Positions 55,543-64,000 of a stretch of 64,000 nt of DNA are shown one piece after another. The notes under the pieces were generated by a model. That model made no database searches. It saw only the letters and a program-made list of their open reading frames with translations, and had not been told where the DNA came from. This stretch comes from Gallibacterium melopsittaci. Its GTDB lineage: Bacteria; Pseudomonadota; Gammaproteobacteria; Enterobacterales; Pasteurellaceae. A program made the position numbers and the translations under genes. The DNA is taken from assembly GCF_042433085.1 (NCBI RefSeq), contig NZ_JBHLWA010000010.1:69988-133987 (forward strand). The letters are read 5' to 3'. The first letter of the stretch is position 1, and the number at the start of each line of letters is the position of its first letter.

Positions 55543-55887
55543 ATGTTCGCATATCTTTTTCCACTCATTTTATTAGTTATCTCTAACTGTTTTATGACAT
55601 TAGCATGGTATAGCCATTTAAAATTTCTGCATAATGCCCCTATCTGGCAAGCGGTTCTTTTCGGTTGGTTAATTGCTTTACTAGAGTATAGTTTTATGAT
55701 TCCAGCGACACGCTTTCTTGCAGCACAAGGCTTTTCATTCGGACAATTAAAAATCACCCAAGAAGTCATCACATTAATCGTTTTTGTGCCTTTCCTGATT
55801 TGGTTCTTTAAGCAGCCATTTAAGTTGGACTATTTATGGGCAGGATGTTGTTTATTGGGATGTGTTTATTTTGTATTTCGCAGTTAG
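55543..55887 (+). CDS. DUF486 small integral membrane protein
   Basis: 114 residues with four membrane helices, one DMT-like half transporter. The conserved centre EYSFMIPATRFLAAQGFSFGQLKITQEVITL defines the DUF486 family. Function unknown; the drug/metabolite transporter superfamily suggests export of small molecules. It is a single gene between gntT and lexA, convergent with lexA. No strong Shine-Dalgarno precedes the ATG. Confidence 0.85.
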   Translation: MFAYLFPLILLVISNCFMTLAWYSHLKFLHNAPIWQAVLFGWLIALLEYSFMIPATRFLAAQGFSFGQLKITQEVITLIVFVPFLIWFFKQPFKLDYLWAGCCLLGCVYFVFRS

Positions 55888-55891
55888 TTGA

Positions 55892-55941
55892 TAAAAAACA
55901 AGGTTTTCTTCTTATCTATTTGCCTATCAAGAAGAAAACCT
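55892..55941 (-). terminator. Rho-independent terminator of lexA
   Basis: AGGTTTTCTTCTT and AAGAAGAAAACCT form a 13-bp stem with a 15-base loop, followed on the minus strand by TTGTTTTTTAT. It may also stop the DUF486 transcript. Confidence 0.75.
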
Positions 55942-55971
55942 CTTATTGTAAAAATCTGCTAATAAGGATAA

Positions 55972-56613
55972 CTACATCCATGCATTATTACGAATAATAC
56001 CTACTGCAATTCCTTCAATTTCAACTTCGTCTTGCGTTAAATCAACCACAATAGGTGAGAGTTCACTATTTTCTGGATGTAAATACAACATATCACCTTT
56101 ACGCTCAAAACGTTTTACAGTGACATTATCATTAATTCGGGCCACCACAACCTGTCCATTTCTGACATCTTTCGTACTATGGACTGCCAATAAATCACCA
56201 TCAAGAATACCAATATCTTTCATTGACATTCCTTGTACTTTTAATAAAAAGTCCGCTTTTGGCTTGAACATATTCACGTCCACTTGATAGGTCGCTTCAA
56301 TATGTGCGGCTGCCAATATTGGTTCACCCGCAGCAACTTTTCCAATTAGAGGTAATCCTTCCTCATCTTCATTTGCTGCTTCCAACGTATCCCCAATTAA
56401 ACGAATACCGCGTGATGTTCCAGAAACAATTTCAATCACCCCTTTTTTCGCCAGTGCTTTTAAATGTTCTTCCGCAGCATTCGCAGAACGAAAGCCAAGT
56501 TCTTTCGCAATTTCCGCTCGAGTAGGCGGCATTCCCGTTTGTTCCAAATGTTGTTTTACAAAATCGAACACTTCTTGTTGTCGTGCCGTTAAAGTTTTAG
56601 TTAATTTTGCCAT
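55972..56613 (-). CDS. lexA: SOS repressor LexA
   Basis: 213 residues. A winged helix at 1-70 (PPTRAEIAKELGFRSANAAEEHLKAL) binds SOS boxes. The Ala-Gly cleavage site is in GKVAAGEPILA, the catalytic serine in KVQGMSMKDIG, and the lysine in NVTVKRF. It self-cleaves with RecA filaments. The start is MAKLTKTL. Two SOS boxes lie directly upstream. Divergent from plsB, the usual gamma-proteobacterial order. Confidence 0.97.
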   Translation of the reverse strand: MAKLTKTLTARQQEVFDFVKQHLEQTGMPPTRAEIAKELGFRSANAAEEHLKALAKKGVIEIVSGTSRGIRLIGDTLEAANEDEEGLPLIGKVAAGEPILAAAHIEATYQVDVNMFKPKADFLLKVQGMSMKDIGILDGDLLAVHSTKDVRNGQVVVARINDNVTVKRFERKGDMLYLHPENSELSPIVVDLTQDEVEIEGIAVGIIRNNAWM

Positions 56614-56622
56614 AATCATTCT

Positions 56623-56638
56623 CTGTTCTTTTATACAG
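56623..56638. promoter_or_regulatory. SOS box 1 (LexA site)
   Basis: CTGTTCTTTTATACAG fits CTGT-N8-ACAG. It lies 9 bases before the lexA start codon. Confidence 0.88.
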
Positions 56639-56644
56639 TATTAC

Positions 56645-56660
56645 CTGTCATTATATACAG
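56645..56660. promoter_or_regulatory. SOS box 2 (LexA site)
   Basis: CTGTCATTATATACAG fits CTGT-N8-ACAG and is 22 bp from the first box (start to start), about two helical turns, giving tight autoregulation as in E. coli lexA. Confidence 0.9.
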
Positions 56661-56801
56661 CAAATAAAGTATTGCAAAGTTTATTTCTGGATAATTTTCT
56701 GCTCTTTCGCCTTGCATTGATCTGATAACTCACTTTAATAGTGGAATTTATGCTAAACTTACGCCGTTTTCCGTATAAAACTGATACTAAAGGAATAAAA
56801 A

Positions 56802-59198
56802 ATGGCAACTTTGCTAAATTTTTACCGTAATTTGTTGAGAGCTCCTCTCTCTTTATTAGTAAAAAGTAATTCAATTCCCAATGATCCAATCCAAGAACTT
56901 AAATTAAATACATCAGAACCATTAATCTATGTATTACCTTATACTTCACAAACTGATTTATTAATTTTCCAAAAGAATTGCTTAACATTAGGTTTGCCTG
57001 ATCCATTACAACCTAACGAGATTAATGGGATCAAATTACCACGTTATGTTTTCTTGGATGAAGGTCGCCGTTTTTTTAAATCAAAGACTGTTAAAAAAGA
57101 AACTGAACAAATTTTTTCTCAATACTTAGAGCTACACCGCGATCTCCCTGAATTAAATGTTCAATTAATCCCTGTTTCTGTGCTGTGGGGAAGATCTCCT
57201 GGTTATGAAGATAAAACTGGATTACCTAAATTACGTTTACTCAATGGTGTTGAAAAATTTGCCACTATTTTGTGGTTTGGTCGTGATAACTTTGTTCGTT
57301 TTTCACAATCCGTTTCATTGCGTTATATGATCAACACATACAGTGGCGATCCGAAATTAGCACAAAAACTTTCTCGAGTTGCACGAATCCATTTCTCTAA
57401 ACAACGTATTTCCGCCACAGGCCCTCGATTACTCAATCGTTCTGCAATGTTTGCTAAATTATTAACTAATGCGAATATTGCTGCAGCAATTGAGGATGAA
57501 GCGAATAATAAGAAAATTCCTAAAGAGAAAGCAGAACAAGAAGCAAGAAAAATTTTAGAAGAAATTGCTGCTAATTTTAATTACAGTAGTTTACGAGTTG
57601 CAGATCGTTTCTTAGGTTGGTTGTGGAACAAATTATACCAAGGTATCAGCGTAGAACATGCTGATCGTGTCCGTAAATTAGCATTAGAAGGGCACGAAAT
57701 CGTGTATGTTCCTTGCCATCGTAGCCACATTGATTATCTTTTACTGTCCTATGTTCTTTATCATCAAGGCTTAGTTCCACCACATATTGCAGCAGGTATT
57801 AATCTAAACTTCTGGCCAGTCGGTAGTATGTTCCGTAGTTGGGGAGCATTCTTTATTCGCCGAACATTCAAAGGCAATCGTCTTTACTCTACAATTTTTA
57901 GAGAATACCTCGCCGAATTATTCCATCGTGGTTATTCCGTAGAGTTCTTTATTGAAGGTGGACGTTCACGTACTGGCCGTTTATTAGCTCCAAAAACGGG
58001 TATGATGTCAATGACCTTACAAGCTCTACAAAGCGGACAACAAACTCGCCCTATTACGATTGTTCCTGTCTATATTGGTTATGAGCATGTGTTAGAAGTA
58101 GATACTTACGCAAAAGAATTACGCGGTGCTGCAAAAGAGAAAGAAAATGCAGGGTTAGTATTACGTGTCATCAAAAAATTACGTAACCTTGGTAAAGGTT
58201 ATGTGAATTTCGCTGAGCCAATCACATTAAATACTTATCTTAATCAACATTACCCACAATGGCGTCATGATGATGATAAAAATCGCCCTGAATGGTTTAA
58301 TGAAGCCGTTGATCGTGTTTCTAATCAAGTCATGGTCAATATTAACCGTGCAGCTGCAGTAAATGCGATGAATTTAACTGGCTCAATCTTGTTATCTTCT
58401 CGTCAACGTGCTCTATCCAAAGAGTTATTAATTGAACAACTCGATACCTATTTACAACTACTACGCAATACTTGCTATGACGATGATATTATTCTGCCAA
58501 ATGAAACTGGCGAAAGTTTATTAAATCACGTTTTAGGCTTAGATCGGGTTGGCATTATCGTTGAAAAAGATAATTTTGGAGAAATCATTCGCTTAGAACG
58601 TTCTTCAGCTGTTTTAATGACCTATTATCGTAACAACATTCAACACTTATTTGTCTTACCATCATTTATTGCTAGCCTCGTGTTACATCACGAAGCTATC
58701 GAATTAAATTTAGCACTTGATGCAGTAGAAAAATTCTATCCATTCTTGGCCAATGAGCTTTTCTTAAGCATTCCTCAAGAAAAATTACATCAATATTTAT
58801 TAACTATTGTTGATGAGCTTTGCCGCCAACAAATTTTAAAACGTCATGAAAATTTATTAACCATTAATAAAAAACGAGGTCGTTCCTTACAGTTACTGGC
58901 AGCAGGGGTAAGAGAAACCTTACAACGTTATTACATTACACTTAGTCTATTAAAAGCAAATCCGCAACAATCTCGTGCTGAATTAGAAAAAGAGAGCCAA
59001 TCTATTGCACAACGTTTATCGGTATTACATGGTATCAATGCACCAGAGTTTTTTGATAAAGCCGTATTTGCAGCCTTTATTAATGGCTTAAAGTTAAATG
59101 AAATAGATAGTAATAAAATTGATGACTTACACTCAATCTTACATAAGATTGTTTCGTTAGAAATTGATATTACTATTCAGGATGCGATTGAGAAGTAA
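56802..59198 (+). CDS. plsB: Glycerol-3-phosphate acyltransferase
   Basis: 798 residues, close to the 807 of E. coli PlsB. The acyltransferase motifs are in order: VPCHRSHIDYLLL (H-x4-D), GSMFRSWGAFFIRR, FFIEGGRSRTGRLLAPK, and IVPVYIGYEHV. It puts the first acyl chain on glycerol-3-phosphate at the inner membrane. AAAGGA precedes the ATG. Confidence 0.97.
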   Translation: MATLLNFYRNLLRAPLSLLVKSNSIPNDPIQELKLNTSEPLIYVLPYTSQTDLLIFQKNCLTLGLPDPLQPNEINGIKLPRYVFLDEGRRFFKSKTVKKETEQIFSQYLELHRDLPELNVQLIPVSVLWGRSPGYEDKTGLPKLRLLNGVEKFATILWFGRDNFVRFSQSVSLRYMINTYSGDPKLAQKLSRVARIHFSKQRISATGPRLLNRSAMFAKLLTNANIAAAIEDEANNKKIPKEKAEQEARKILEEIAANFNYSSLRVADRFLGWLWNKLYQGISVEHADRVRKLALEGHEIVYVPCHRSHIDYLLLSYVLYHQGLVPPHIAAGINLNFWPVGSMFRSWGAFFIRRTFKGNRLYSTIFREYLAELFHRGYSVEFFIEGGRSRTGRLLAPKTGMMSMTLQALQSGQQTRPITIVPVYIGYEHVLEVDTYAKELRGAAKEKENAGLVLRVIKKLRNLGKGYVNFAEPITLNTYLNQHYPQWRHDDDKNRPEWFNEAVDRVSNQVMVNINRAAAVNAMNLTGSILLSSRQRALSKELLIEQLDTYLQLLRNTCYDDDIILPNETGESLLNHVLGLDRVGIIVEKDNFGEIIRLERSSAVLMTYYRNNIQHLFVLPSFIASLVLHHEAIELNLALDAVEKFYPFLANELFLSIPQEKLHQYLLTIVDELCRQQILKRHENLLTINKKRGRSLQLLAAGVRETLQRYYITLSLLKANPQQSRAELEKESQSIAQRLSVLHGINAPEFFDKAVFAAFINGLKLNEIDSNKIDDLHSILHKIVSLEIDITIQDAIEK

Positions 59199-59210
59199 TA
59201 GATAAGATTA

Positions 59211-59247
59211 AAAAACGTGCTGACTCATAAAGACAGCACGTTTTTTT
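59211..59247 (+). terminator. Rho-independent terminator of plsB
   Basis: AAAAACGTGCTG and CAGCACGTTTTT form a 12-bp stem, then TTATT. It probably also serves the convergent repressor gene. Confidence 0.85.
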
Positions 59248-59275
59248 ATTATTTACATGTTGCATGTCACTATTT

Positions 59276-60274
59276 TTAAAGTGAATTCCGCATAATCATT
59301 GGACTAACTAATTTATGAAGTTTTGTATCTTGCCGTTCTTCAATTAAATGTAATGCAGCCTGACGCCCCATTTCATAATGAGGTAGTGCAACAGTTGTTA
59401 ACGCAGGAACAAATAAATCACCAACTCCAATCATATTATCATAACCAAGCACAGCAACGTCTTGTGGAATACGCAATCCTTTTGATAATAAATATTGATA
59501 AGCAACAAAAGCAAGACGATCATTTCCACAAACTAATACATCAAAATCACATTTTCCTTTATCTATATGTTTTTCTAAAACAGGCAAAATATCGAGAAAA
59601 TTCTCATCTTTATCTGACATATAATATTCTAATGGCACATGATCCATATTATATTGTTGCCATGCAGCCATAAACCCTGCACGACGAGACTGAGTTGCTA
59701 GTGCCTTTTGAGGTAAATAAAAACATAACGGTCTTTTATAACCTCGTTGAATTAATTCTACTGTTGCCTGATATTGACCTTGATAATCATCAGGAATATA
59801 GCTTGCCACGGGAAATGTTTCACTTGCACTAACACAATTCGCTAATGCAATTGGTTTATGCCGTAACTTATTCGGTATCTGAATTGGTTTTAGCCCCATC
59901 GTACAGATAATGATACCAAAAGGTCGATGAGATAATAGAATATTAACTTCTGTATCAATATCATCATGATTAAAAGTATTAATGATAAATGAGTTCCAAC
60001 CATGTTTTCTTACGGTTTCTTCTATAGAGAGTAAAATTTCTACCGAAAATGGTGTCGTCGCTGTATCTAGTGACAATACTCCAATAGATGTACTTTTATT
60101 TCCCCCACTTCTAATTTTTTGCGCTGACAAATCTGGAACATAATTCAATTCCTCGATTGCAGCAGTCACTCTTTCTAATGTTTTTGCTTTTAACTTATGC
60201 GGCTCATTAATTGCCCTAGAAACCGTCATAAGAGATACACCAGCAAATTCGGCAACTTCTTTTAATGATGACAT
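59276..60274 (-). CDS. LacI/GalR-family repressor of the alpha-galactoside genes
   Basis: 332 residues. The DNA-binding domain at 1-60 reads SLKEVAEFAGVSLMTVSRAINEPHKLKAKT. The remainder is a sugar-sensing domain (VLVCGNDRLAFVAYQYLLSKG; DVAVLGYDNMIGVGDLFVPALTTV). It is divergent from a permease and alpha-galactosidase pair, so it most likely represses them, responding to melibiose, raffinose or galactose. Two matching palindromes lie in the shared intergenic region. Confidence 0.85.
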   Translation of the reverse strand: MSSLKEVAEFAGVSLMTVSRAINEPHKLKAKTLERVTAAIEELNYVPDLSAQKIRSGGNKSTSIGVLSLDTATTPFSVEILLSIEETVRKHGWNSFIINTFNHDDIDTEVNILLSHRPFGIIICTMGLKPIQIPNKLRHKPIALANCVSASETFPVASYIPDDYQGQYQATVELIQRGYKRPLCFYLPQKALATQSRRAGFMAAWQQYNMDHVPLEYYMSDKDENFLDILPVLEKHIDKGKCDFDVLVCGNDRLAFVAYQYLLSKGLRIPQDVAVLGYDNMIGVGDLFVPALTTVALPHYEMGRQAALHLIEERQDTKLHKLVSPMIMRNSL

Positions 60275-60351
60275 TTTAATCCATTATTCTTTTTTAAATA
60301 AAACGCTTCACTTACTTTGCTACTTTTCTAGTAAAAGGCAACTACTATCTA

Positions 60352-60367
60352 TGTGATCATTATCACA
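60352..60367. promoter_or_regulatory. CRP site in the repressor-permease intergenic region
   Basis: TGTGATCATTATCACA matches all ten TGTGA-N6-TCACA positions. It lies 120 bases before the permease start and implies glucose repression of the cluster. Confidence 0.88.
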
Positions 60368-60377
60368 AAATAATAAT

Positions 60378-60391
60378 GTTAATGTTAACAT
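60378..60391. promoter_or_regulatory. LacI-type operator 1
   Basis: GTTAATGTTAACAT differs at one base from 60441-60454. It lies next to the CRP site. Confidence 0.72.
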
Positions 60392-60440
60392 TTTTGACGA
60401 TAATCACATTTTTAAAAGAATGGTTATTTATTTTCTCATA

Positions 60441-60454
60441 GTTAACGTTAACAT
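60441..60454. promoter_or_regulatory. LacI-type operator 2
   Basis: GTTAACGTTAACAT, containing the palindrome GTTAACGTTAAC, lies 63 bp (six turns) from operator 1 and 33 bases before the permease start, well placed to block transcription. Confidence 0.75.
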
Positions 60455-60487
60455 TTAAATCATTAAATAAACTCCATGAGGTGATTT

Positions 60488-61786
60488 ATGACCACAATAC
60501 AACAAAATAACGATTGTTATTATATAAAAAATCGGAATTTCTGGATCTTCGGAATCTATTTTTTCCTTTACTTCTTTATTATGGCAACTTGTTATCCTTT
60601 TTTACCTATCTGGTTAAGTGAAATTAATGGGTTGACCAAAACAGAAACAGGTATTGTTTTCTCTTTTATGTCATTATTTGCTCTCTGTTTCCAACCAATT
60701 TTTGGCTATGTTTCTGATAAGTTAGGAGTAAAGAAACATCTACTTTGGGCAATTGCTATTCTTCTTGTCTTTTTTGCCCCGTTTTTCATTTATGTATTTA
60801 GTCCCTTATTACAAAACAATGTTGTCTTAGGTGCCATTGCTGGCGGAATGTATATGGGCTTTGTCTTTTCTGGTGGTTCAGCTGCATCTGAAGCATATGT
60901 CGAACGAGTCAGTCGTCGCAGCTATTTTGAATATGGAAGAGCAAGAATGTTCGGTATGCTAGGATGGGCTTTATGCGCTTCTCTCGTTGGTATTTTATTT
61001 AATATCAATTCTAATTATGTCTTTTGGTTAGGTTCCGGCTGTGCAGTTATTTTATTGATATTATTATTCTTTGCCAAAGTCGAAAATAGTGCCGTAACTC
61101 AAGTTGCTTCTAAAGTAGGTGCAAATACTAATCCCGTAAACTTAAAACAAGCTATTGCTCTGTTGAAATTACCAAAATTCTGGGCCTTACTACTTTATGT
61201 AATTGGGGTGGTTTGTGTCTATGATATTTTTGACCAACAATTTGCGAATTTCTTTACTTCATTCTTCTCATCAAAGGCAGTTGGCACTGAAGTCTTCGGT
61301 TTTGTTACGACTGGAGGTGAAATTCTTAATGCCACCATCATGTTCTTTGTACCTTTAATTATTAATCGTATTGGAGCTAAAAATGCGTTGCTAATTGCCG
61401 GTAGTATTATGAGTATTCGTATATTAGGTTCTTCCTTTGCGACTACTCCCGTTCAAGTTGTAATCTTAAAAACATTACATATGTTTGAAGTACCATTTTA
61501 TCTTGTTGGTCTATTTAAATATATCACTACTGTATTTGAAGTACATTTCTCCGCTACGATTTATCTCGTTGCCTGTCAATTTTCAAAACAAGTCGCTACC
61601 ATGCTCATGTCCACCTTTGTCGGTAGCTTATATGATAATTTTAGTTTTCACACCGCATACCTCGTTCTCGGATGTATTGCACTAACCTTTACTATTATTT
61701 CATTCTTCACGTTAACTGGACGTGTTGATATTAGCGAAAGATATAGACTCCAAAAAATCAATCATCAACATCTTCGAGCTCAATAA
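60488..61786 (+). CDS. Oligosaccharide:H+ symporter, LacY/RafB type
   Basis: 432 residues, 12 membrane segments. Every residue needed by LacY is in place: Glu in EAYVERVSRR (E126), Arg in EYGRARMFG (R144), Glu in TTGGEILNAT (E269), Arg in SIRILGSSF (R302), and His and Glu in LKTLHMFEVPF (H322, E325). So galactoside-proton symport is well supported. The gene beside it encodes an alpha-galactosidase, not a beta-galactosidase, so raffinose or melibiose is the likely cargo (RafB-like). GAGGTG precedes the ATG. Confidence 0.9.
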   Translation: MTTIQQNNDCYYIKNRNFWIFGIYFFLYFFIMATCYPFLPIWLSEINGLTKTETGIVFSFMSLFALCFQPIFGYVSDKLGVKKHLLWAIAILLVFFAPFFIYVFSPLLQNNVVLGAIAGGMYMGFVFSGGSAASEAYVERVSRRSYFEYGRARMFGMLGWALCASLVGILFNINSNYVFWLGSGCAVILLILLFFAKVENSAVTQVASKVGANTNPVNLKQAIALLKLPKFWALLLYVIGVVCVYDIFDQQFANFFTSFFSSKAVGTEVFGFVTTGGEILNATIMFFVPLIINRIGAKNALLIAGSIMSIRILGSSFATTPVQVVILKTLHMFEVPFYLVGLFKYITTVFEVHFSATIYLVACQFSKQVATMLMSTFVGSLYDNFSFHTAYLVLGCIALTFTIISFFTLTGRVDISERYRLQKINHQHLRAQ

Positions 61787-61796
61787 GGATAATATT

Positions 61797-63932
61797 ATGC
61801 AACAATATATTCATCTACAAACACCAATTAATGACCTAATTCTTCGTACATCTCCTTATGCAGAAATTCTCTATTGGGGAGAACATCTTTCAACATTTGA
61901 TCCAAAAGATATTCTATCTCTTGGTCGATGCACGCCTAATAGTGGATTAGATATAGACGTTCCTACCACACTTGCAGCTGAAAATGGACGAGGTTTTTTT
62001 GATAGCCCTAGCCTTGAAGGTTCAAGAAGTGGTAAGGATTGGTCTCCTGTTTTTCATACTACTCATATCGAACAACAAGATAATTATGTCAAAATTACAT
62101 CCGAAGATCCGATTGCTAAATTAGCATTTATTAGTGAATTTGAACTTGATAAAAATGGGGTATTAAAAACACGTAATACGTTACATAACTTAGCCGAAAG
62201 TGAATTCAACCTCAATCGTTTATCAGTAACCATTCCACTACCAGAACAGGCTAATGATGTTATGTCTTTTTATGGTCGTTGGATCAGAGAATTTCAAACC
62301 CAACGTCAATCTTTAAAACATGGTGCTTTTATTCAAGAAAATCGTTATGGTCGAACTTCACACGAATATTTCCCAGGTATTATTATTGGTGAACCAAACT
62401 TCAGTGAACAACAAGGAAAACTATGGGGATTTCATCTTGCTTGGAGCGGTAATCACAGAATCCGTGCAGATGTAAAAATTGACGGCAGACGTTTTGTACA
62501 ACTAGAAGCGCTTTATTTTGCAGGAGAAATCAGCCTTTCCTCAAATCAATCGTTTTCAACACCTTGGGTATATAGCACATATTCATCAACTGGACTCAAC
62601 ACAATGAGCCAACAATTTCATACCCATATTAGAGAACATATTCTTGATTTCCCTACCCAAAAAGTTCGCCCTGTTCATTTAAATATCTGGGAAGGGGTTT
62701 ATTTCGATCATGATCCGCAACATATCTTAGCTATGGCAGAAAAAGCAGCTGAGATGGGAGTGGAACGATTTATTATTGATGATGGTTGGTTCAAAGGGCG
62801 TAATGATGATTATGCTGGGCTTGGAGATTGGTATTTAGATGAACGCAAATATCCCCAAGGCCTTACCCCAATTATTAATCGCGTTAAACAATTAGGTATG
62901 CAATTTGGTATTTGGGTAGAGTTAGAAATGATCAATAAAGATAGCGATCTATATCGAAATCACCCAGATTGGTTATTACAATTAGAAGGGTATGATCAAC
63001 CAGCAGAACGTCATCAATTTACCTTGGATCTACAAAATCCGCAGGTATTTAACTACTTATTAGAACGAATGAATTGGCTACTAAGTAATCACGAAATTGA
63101 TTATATCAAATGGGATATGAATCGTAGAATCGTACAGCCAGGACATCAAGGTAAACCTGGATTAGATGGTCAAACAAAAGCATTATATCGCTTACATGAT
63201 GAAATTCGTCAACGTTATCCGAATGTCGAAATTGAAGCTTGTGCCTCAGGTGGCGGAAGAGTCGATTACGAAATTTTAAAACGTACACATAGATTTTGGG
63301 CATCTGATAATAACGATGCGTTAGAACGGCAAACAATTCAACGAAATATGAGTTATTTCTTCCCATTAGAAGTCATTGGTGCCCATATTGGTGGGAAACA
63401 TTGTCATTCCACATATCGCCAATTAAATATTCAATTTAGAGGTATCACTGCACTCTTTGGTCATATGGGTGTCGAACTCGATCCCGTTAAAGAGGGCGAA
63501 ACTGAAAGAGCTGGATTTACCAAATATATATCTCTATATAAACAAATCCGCCCATTATTGCACACAGGAAATATTGTACGTTTAGATATGCCAGATCCTG
63601 CCATTCAAATTAGCGGTGTCATTGCCAAAGACTCCTCAACGGCCGTCTTTGCTATTGCACAATTAAAATTACCTGACTACTTACTACCTGGACATATTCG
63701 TATTCCTAATCTTATACCAGAAGCAAAATATCGAGTTTCATTATTGGATTTACCTGATACGATTCGTGAACAACATGCAGGGCATTTAATGAAGAGCTAT
63801 CCACAATGGTTAACGAAATTATTAAATGGAGAAACATTAGAATTTACGGGAGAATGGCTAACAAAAGTAGGCTTAACCCTATTTCCACAAGATCCTTGCA
63901 CCGCAACCCTTCTTTATATAGAAAAACAATAA
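61797..63932 (+). CDS. Alpha-galactosidase, glycoside hydrolase family 36
   Basis: 711 residues: N-terminal beta-supersandwich, central TIM barrel and C-terminal sheet, the GH36 length. LGDWYLDERKYPQGL and GIWVELEMINKDSDLYRNHPDW lead to the nucleophile Asp440 in YIKWDMNR. EACASGGGRVDYE and the probable acid/base Asp504 in WASDNNDALERQTIQ follow. There is no signal peptide, so it acts on imported melibiose or raffinose. The start is the ATG 10 bases after the permease stop, with AAGGAT upstream. It forms an operon with the permease. Confidence 0.94.
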   Translation: MQQYIHLQTPINDLILRTSPYAEILYWGEHLSTFDPKDILSLGRCTPNSGLDIDVPTTLAAENGRGFFDSPSLEGSRSGKDWSPVFHTTHIEQQDNYVKITSEDPIAKLAFISEFELDKNGVLKTRNTLHNLAESEFNLNRLSVTIPLPEQANDVMSFYGRWIREFQTQRQSLKHGAFIQENRYGRTSHEYFPGIIIGEPNFSEQQGKLWGFHLAWSGNHRIRADVKIDGRRFVQLEALYFAGEISLSSNQSFSTPWVYSTYSSTGLNTMSQQFHTHIREHILDFPTQKVRPVHLNIWEGVYFDHDPQHILAMAEKAAEMGVERFIIDDGWFKGRNDDYAGLGDWYLDERKYPQGLTPIINRVKQLGMQFGIWVELEMINKDSDLYRNHPDWLLQLEGYDQPAERHQFTLDLQNPQVFNYLLERMNWLLSNHEIDYIKWDMNRRIVQPGHQGKPGLDGQTKALYRLHDEIRQRYPNVEIEACASGGGRVDYEILKRTHRFWASDNNDALERQTIQRNMSYFFPLEVIGAHIGGKHCHSTYRQLNIQFRGITALFGHMGVELDPVKEGETERAGFTKYISLYKQIRPLLHTGNIVRLDMPDPAIQISGVIAKDSSTAVFAIAQLKLPDYLLPGHIRIPNLIPEAKYRVSLLDLPDTIREQHAGHLMKSYPQWLTKLLNGETLEFTGEWLTKVGLTLFPQDPCTATLLYIEKQ

Positions 63933-63936
63933 CAAT

Positions 63937-63960
63937 CCGCACGTAAAACGTGCGGTTTTT
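63937..63960 (+). terminator. Rho-independent terminator after the alpha-galactosidase gene
   Basis: CCGCACGT and ACGTGCGG enclose a three-base loop and are followed by five T. It lies 5 bases past the stop codon. Confidence 0.9.
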
Positions 63961-64000
63961 AGGCTACCCTATAAGGGCCTATTACTTCACATGCCCCTCA

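Overview
The window is AT-rich bacterial DNA whose gene content and neighbourhoods are those of Pasteurellaceae. Landmarks are fdhD next to fdnGHI-fdhE, dapA next to bcp, glnA divergent from typA, lexA divergent from plsB, a DppA/HbpA-type peptide or haem binding protein, and a histidine attenuator leader. I cannot name the genus. Both classical Pasteurellaceae DNA-uptake cores look very rare by eye. No rRNA, tRNA, CRISPR, phage or transposase gene was recognised.

Layout. (1) 1-10873: a 4-hydroxyphenylacetate (homoprotocatechuate) catabolic locus. A minus-strand series runs hpaA (AraC-type activator), then dctP-dctQ-dctM (TRAP uptake), hpaG1-hpaG2-hpaE-hpaD-hpaF and one more gene cut by the window edge. 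The monooxygenase pair hpaB-hpaC runs divergently. The hpaB and dctP promoters share one architecture: two GAAAAGTACA-like direct boxes 21 bp apart, a -35 hexamer touching the inner box, a 17-bp spacer and TATAAA, with a CRP-like site upstream. (2) 10874-26224: an accessory island. A small two-gene module (ribbon-helix-helix protein plus an overlapping unknown ORF, toxin-antitoxin-like) lies between 26-bp direct repeats. Next is a giant trimeric autotransporter adhesin gene (4485 codons) with two poly-G tracts, one just before its ribosome-binding site and one inside the signal-peptide coding region. Inverted copies of a MITE-like intergenic repeat flank the island.

(3) 26225-36519: mobB, an HsrA/MdtD-like efflux protein, a DppA/HbpA-type binding protein, then the formate dehydrogenase-N operon fdnG(Sec)-fdnH-fdnI-fdhE with divergent fdhD. 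(4) 36522-39661: ygeA-like racemase, ybhA-like HAD phosphatase, dapA, bcp. (5) 39723-45835: his operon hisL-hisC-hisB-(DUF1016 nuclease)-hisH-hisA-hisF-hisIE with a complete attenuator; hisG and hisD are not here. (6) 45937-51399: grxB, glnA, typA, gntR. (7) 51437-55447: gluconate use by the Entner-Doudoroff entry (edd, gntK, gntT) with GntR operators. (8) 55543-59198: DUF486 membrane protein, lexA with two SOS boxes, plsB. (9) 59276-63932: LacI-type repressor, LacY/RafB-type permease and GH36 alpha-galactosidase, with a perfect CRP site and paired operators.

Taken together the cell appears to be a host-associated facultative anaerobe. It oxidises formate, respires or ferments sugars (gluconate, alpha-galactosides), can probably degrade an aromatic amino-acid breakdown product, and carries a very large surface adhesin likely to be phase variable. 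Starts were moved from the longest ORF to the codon with a Shine-Dalgarno sequence where the two differed.
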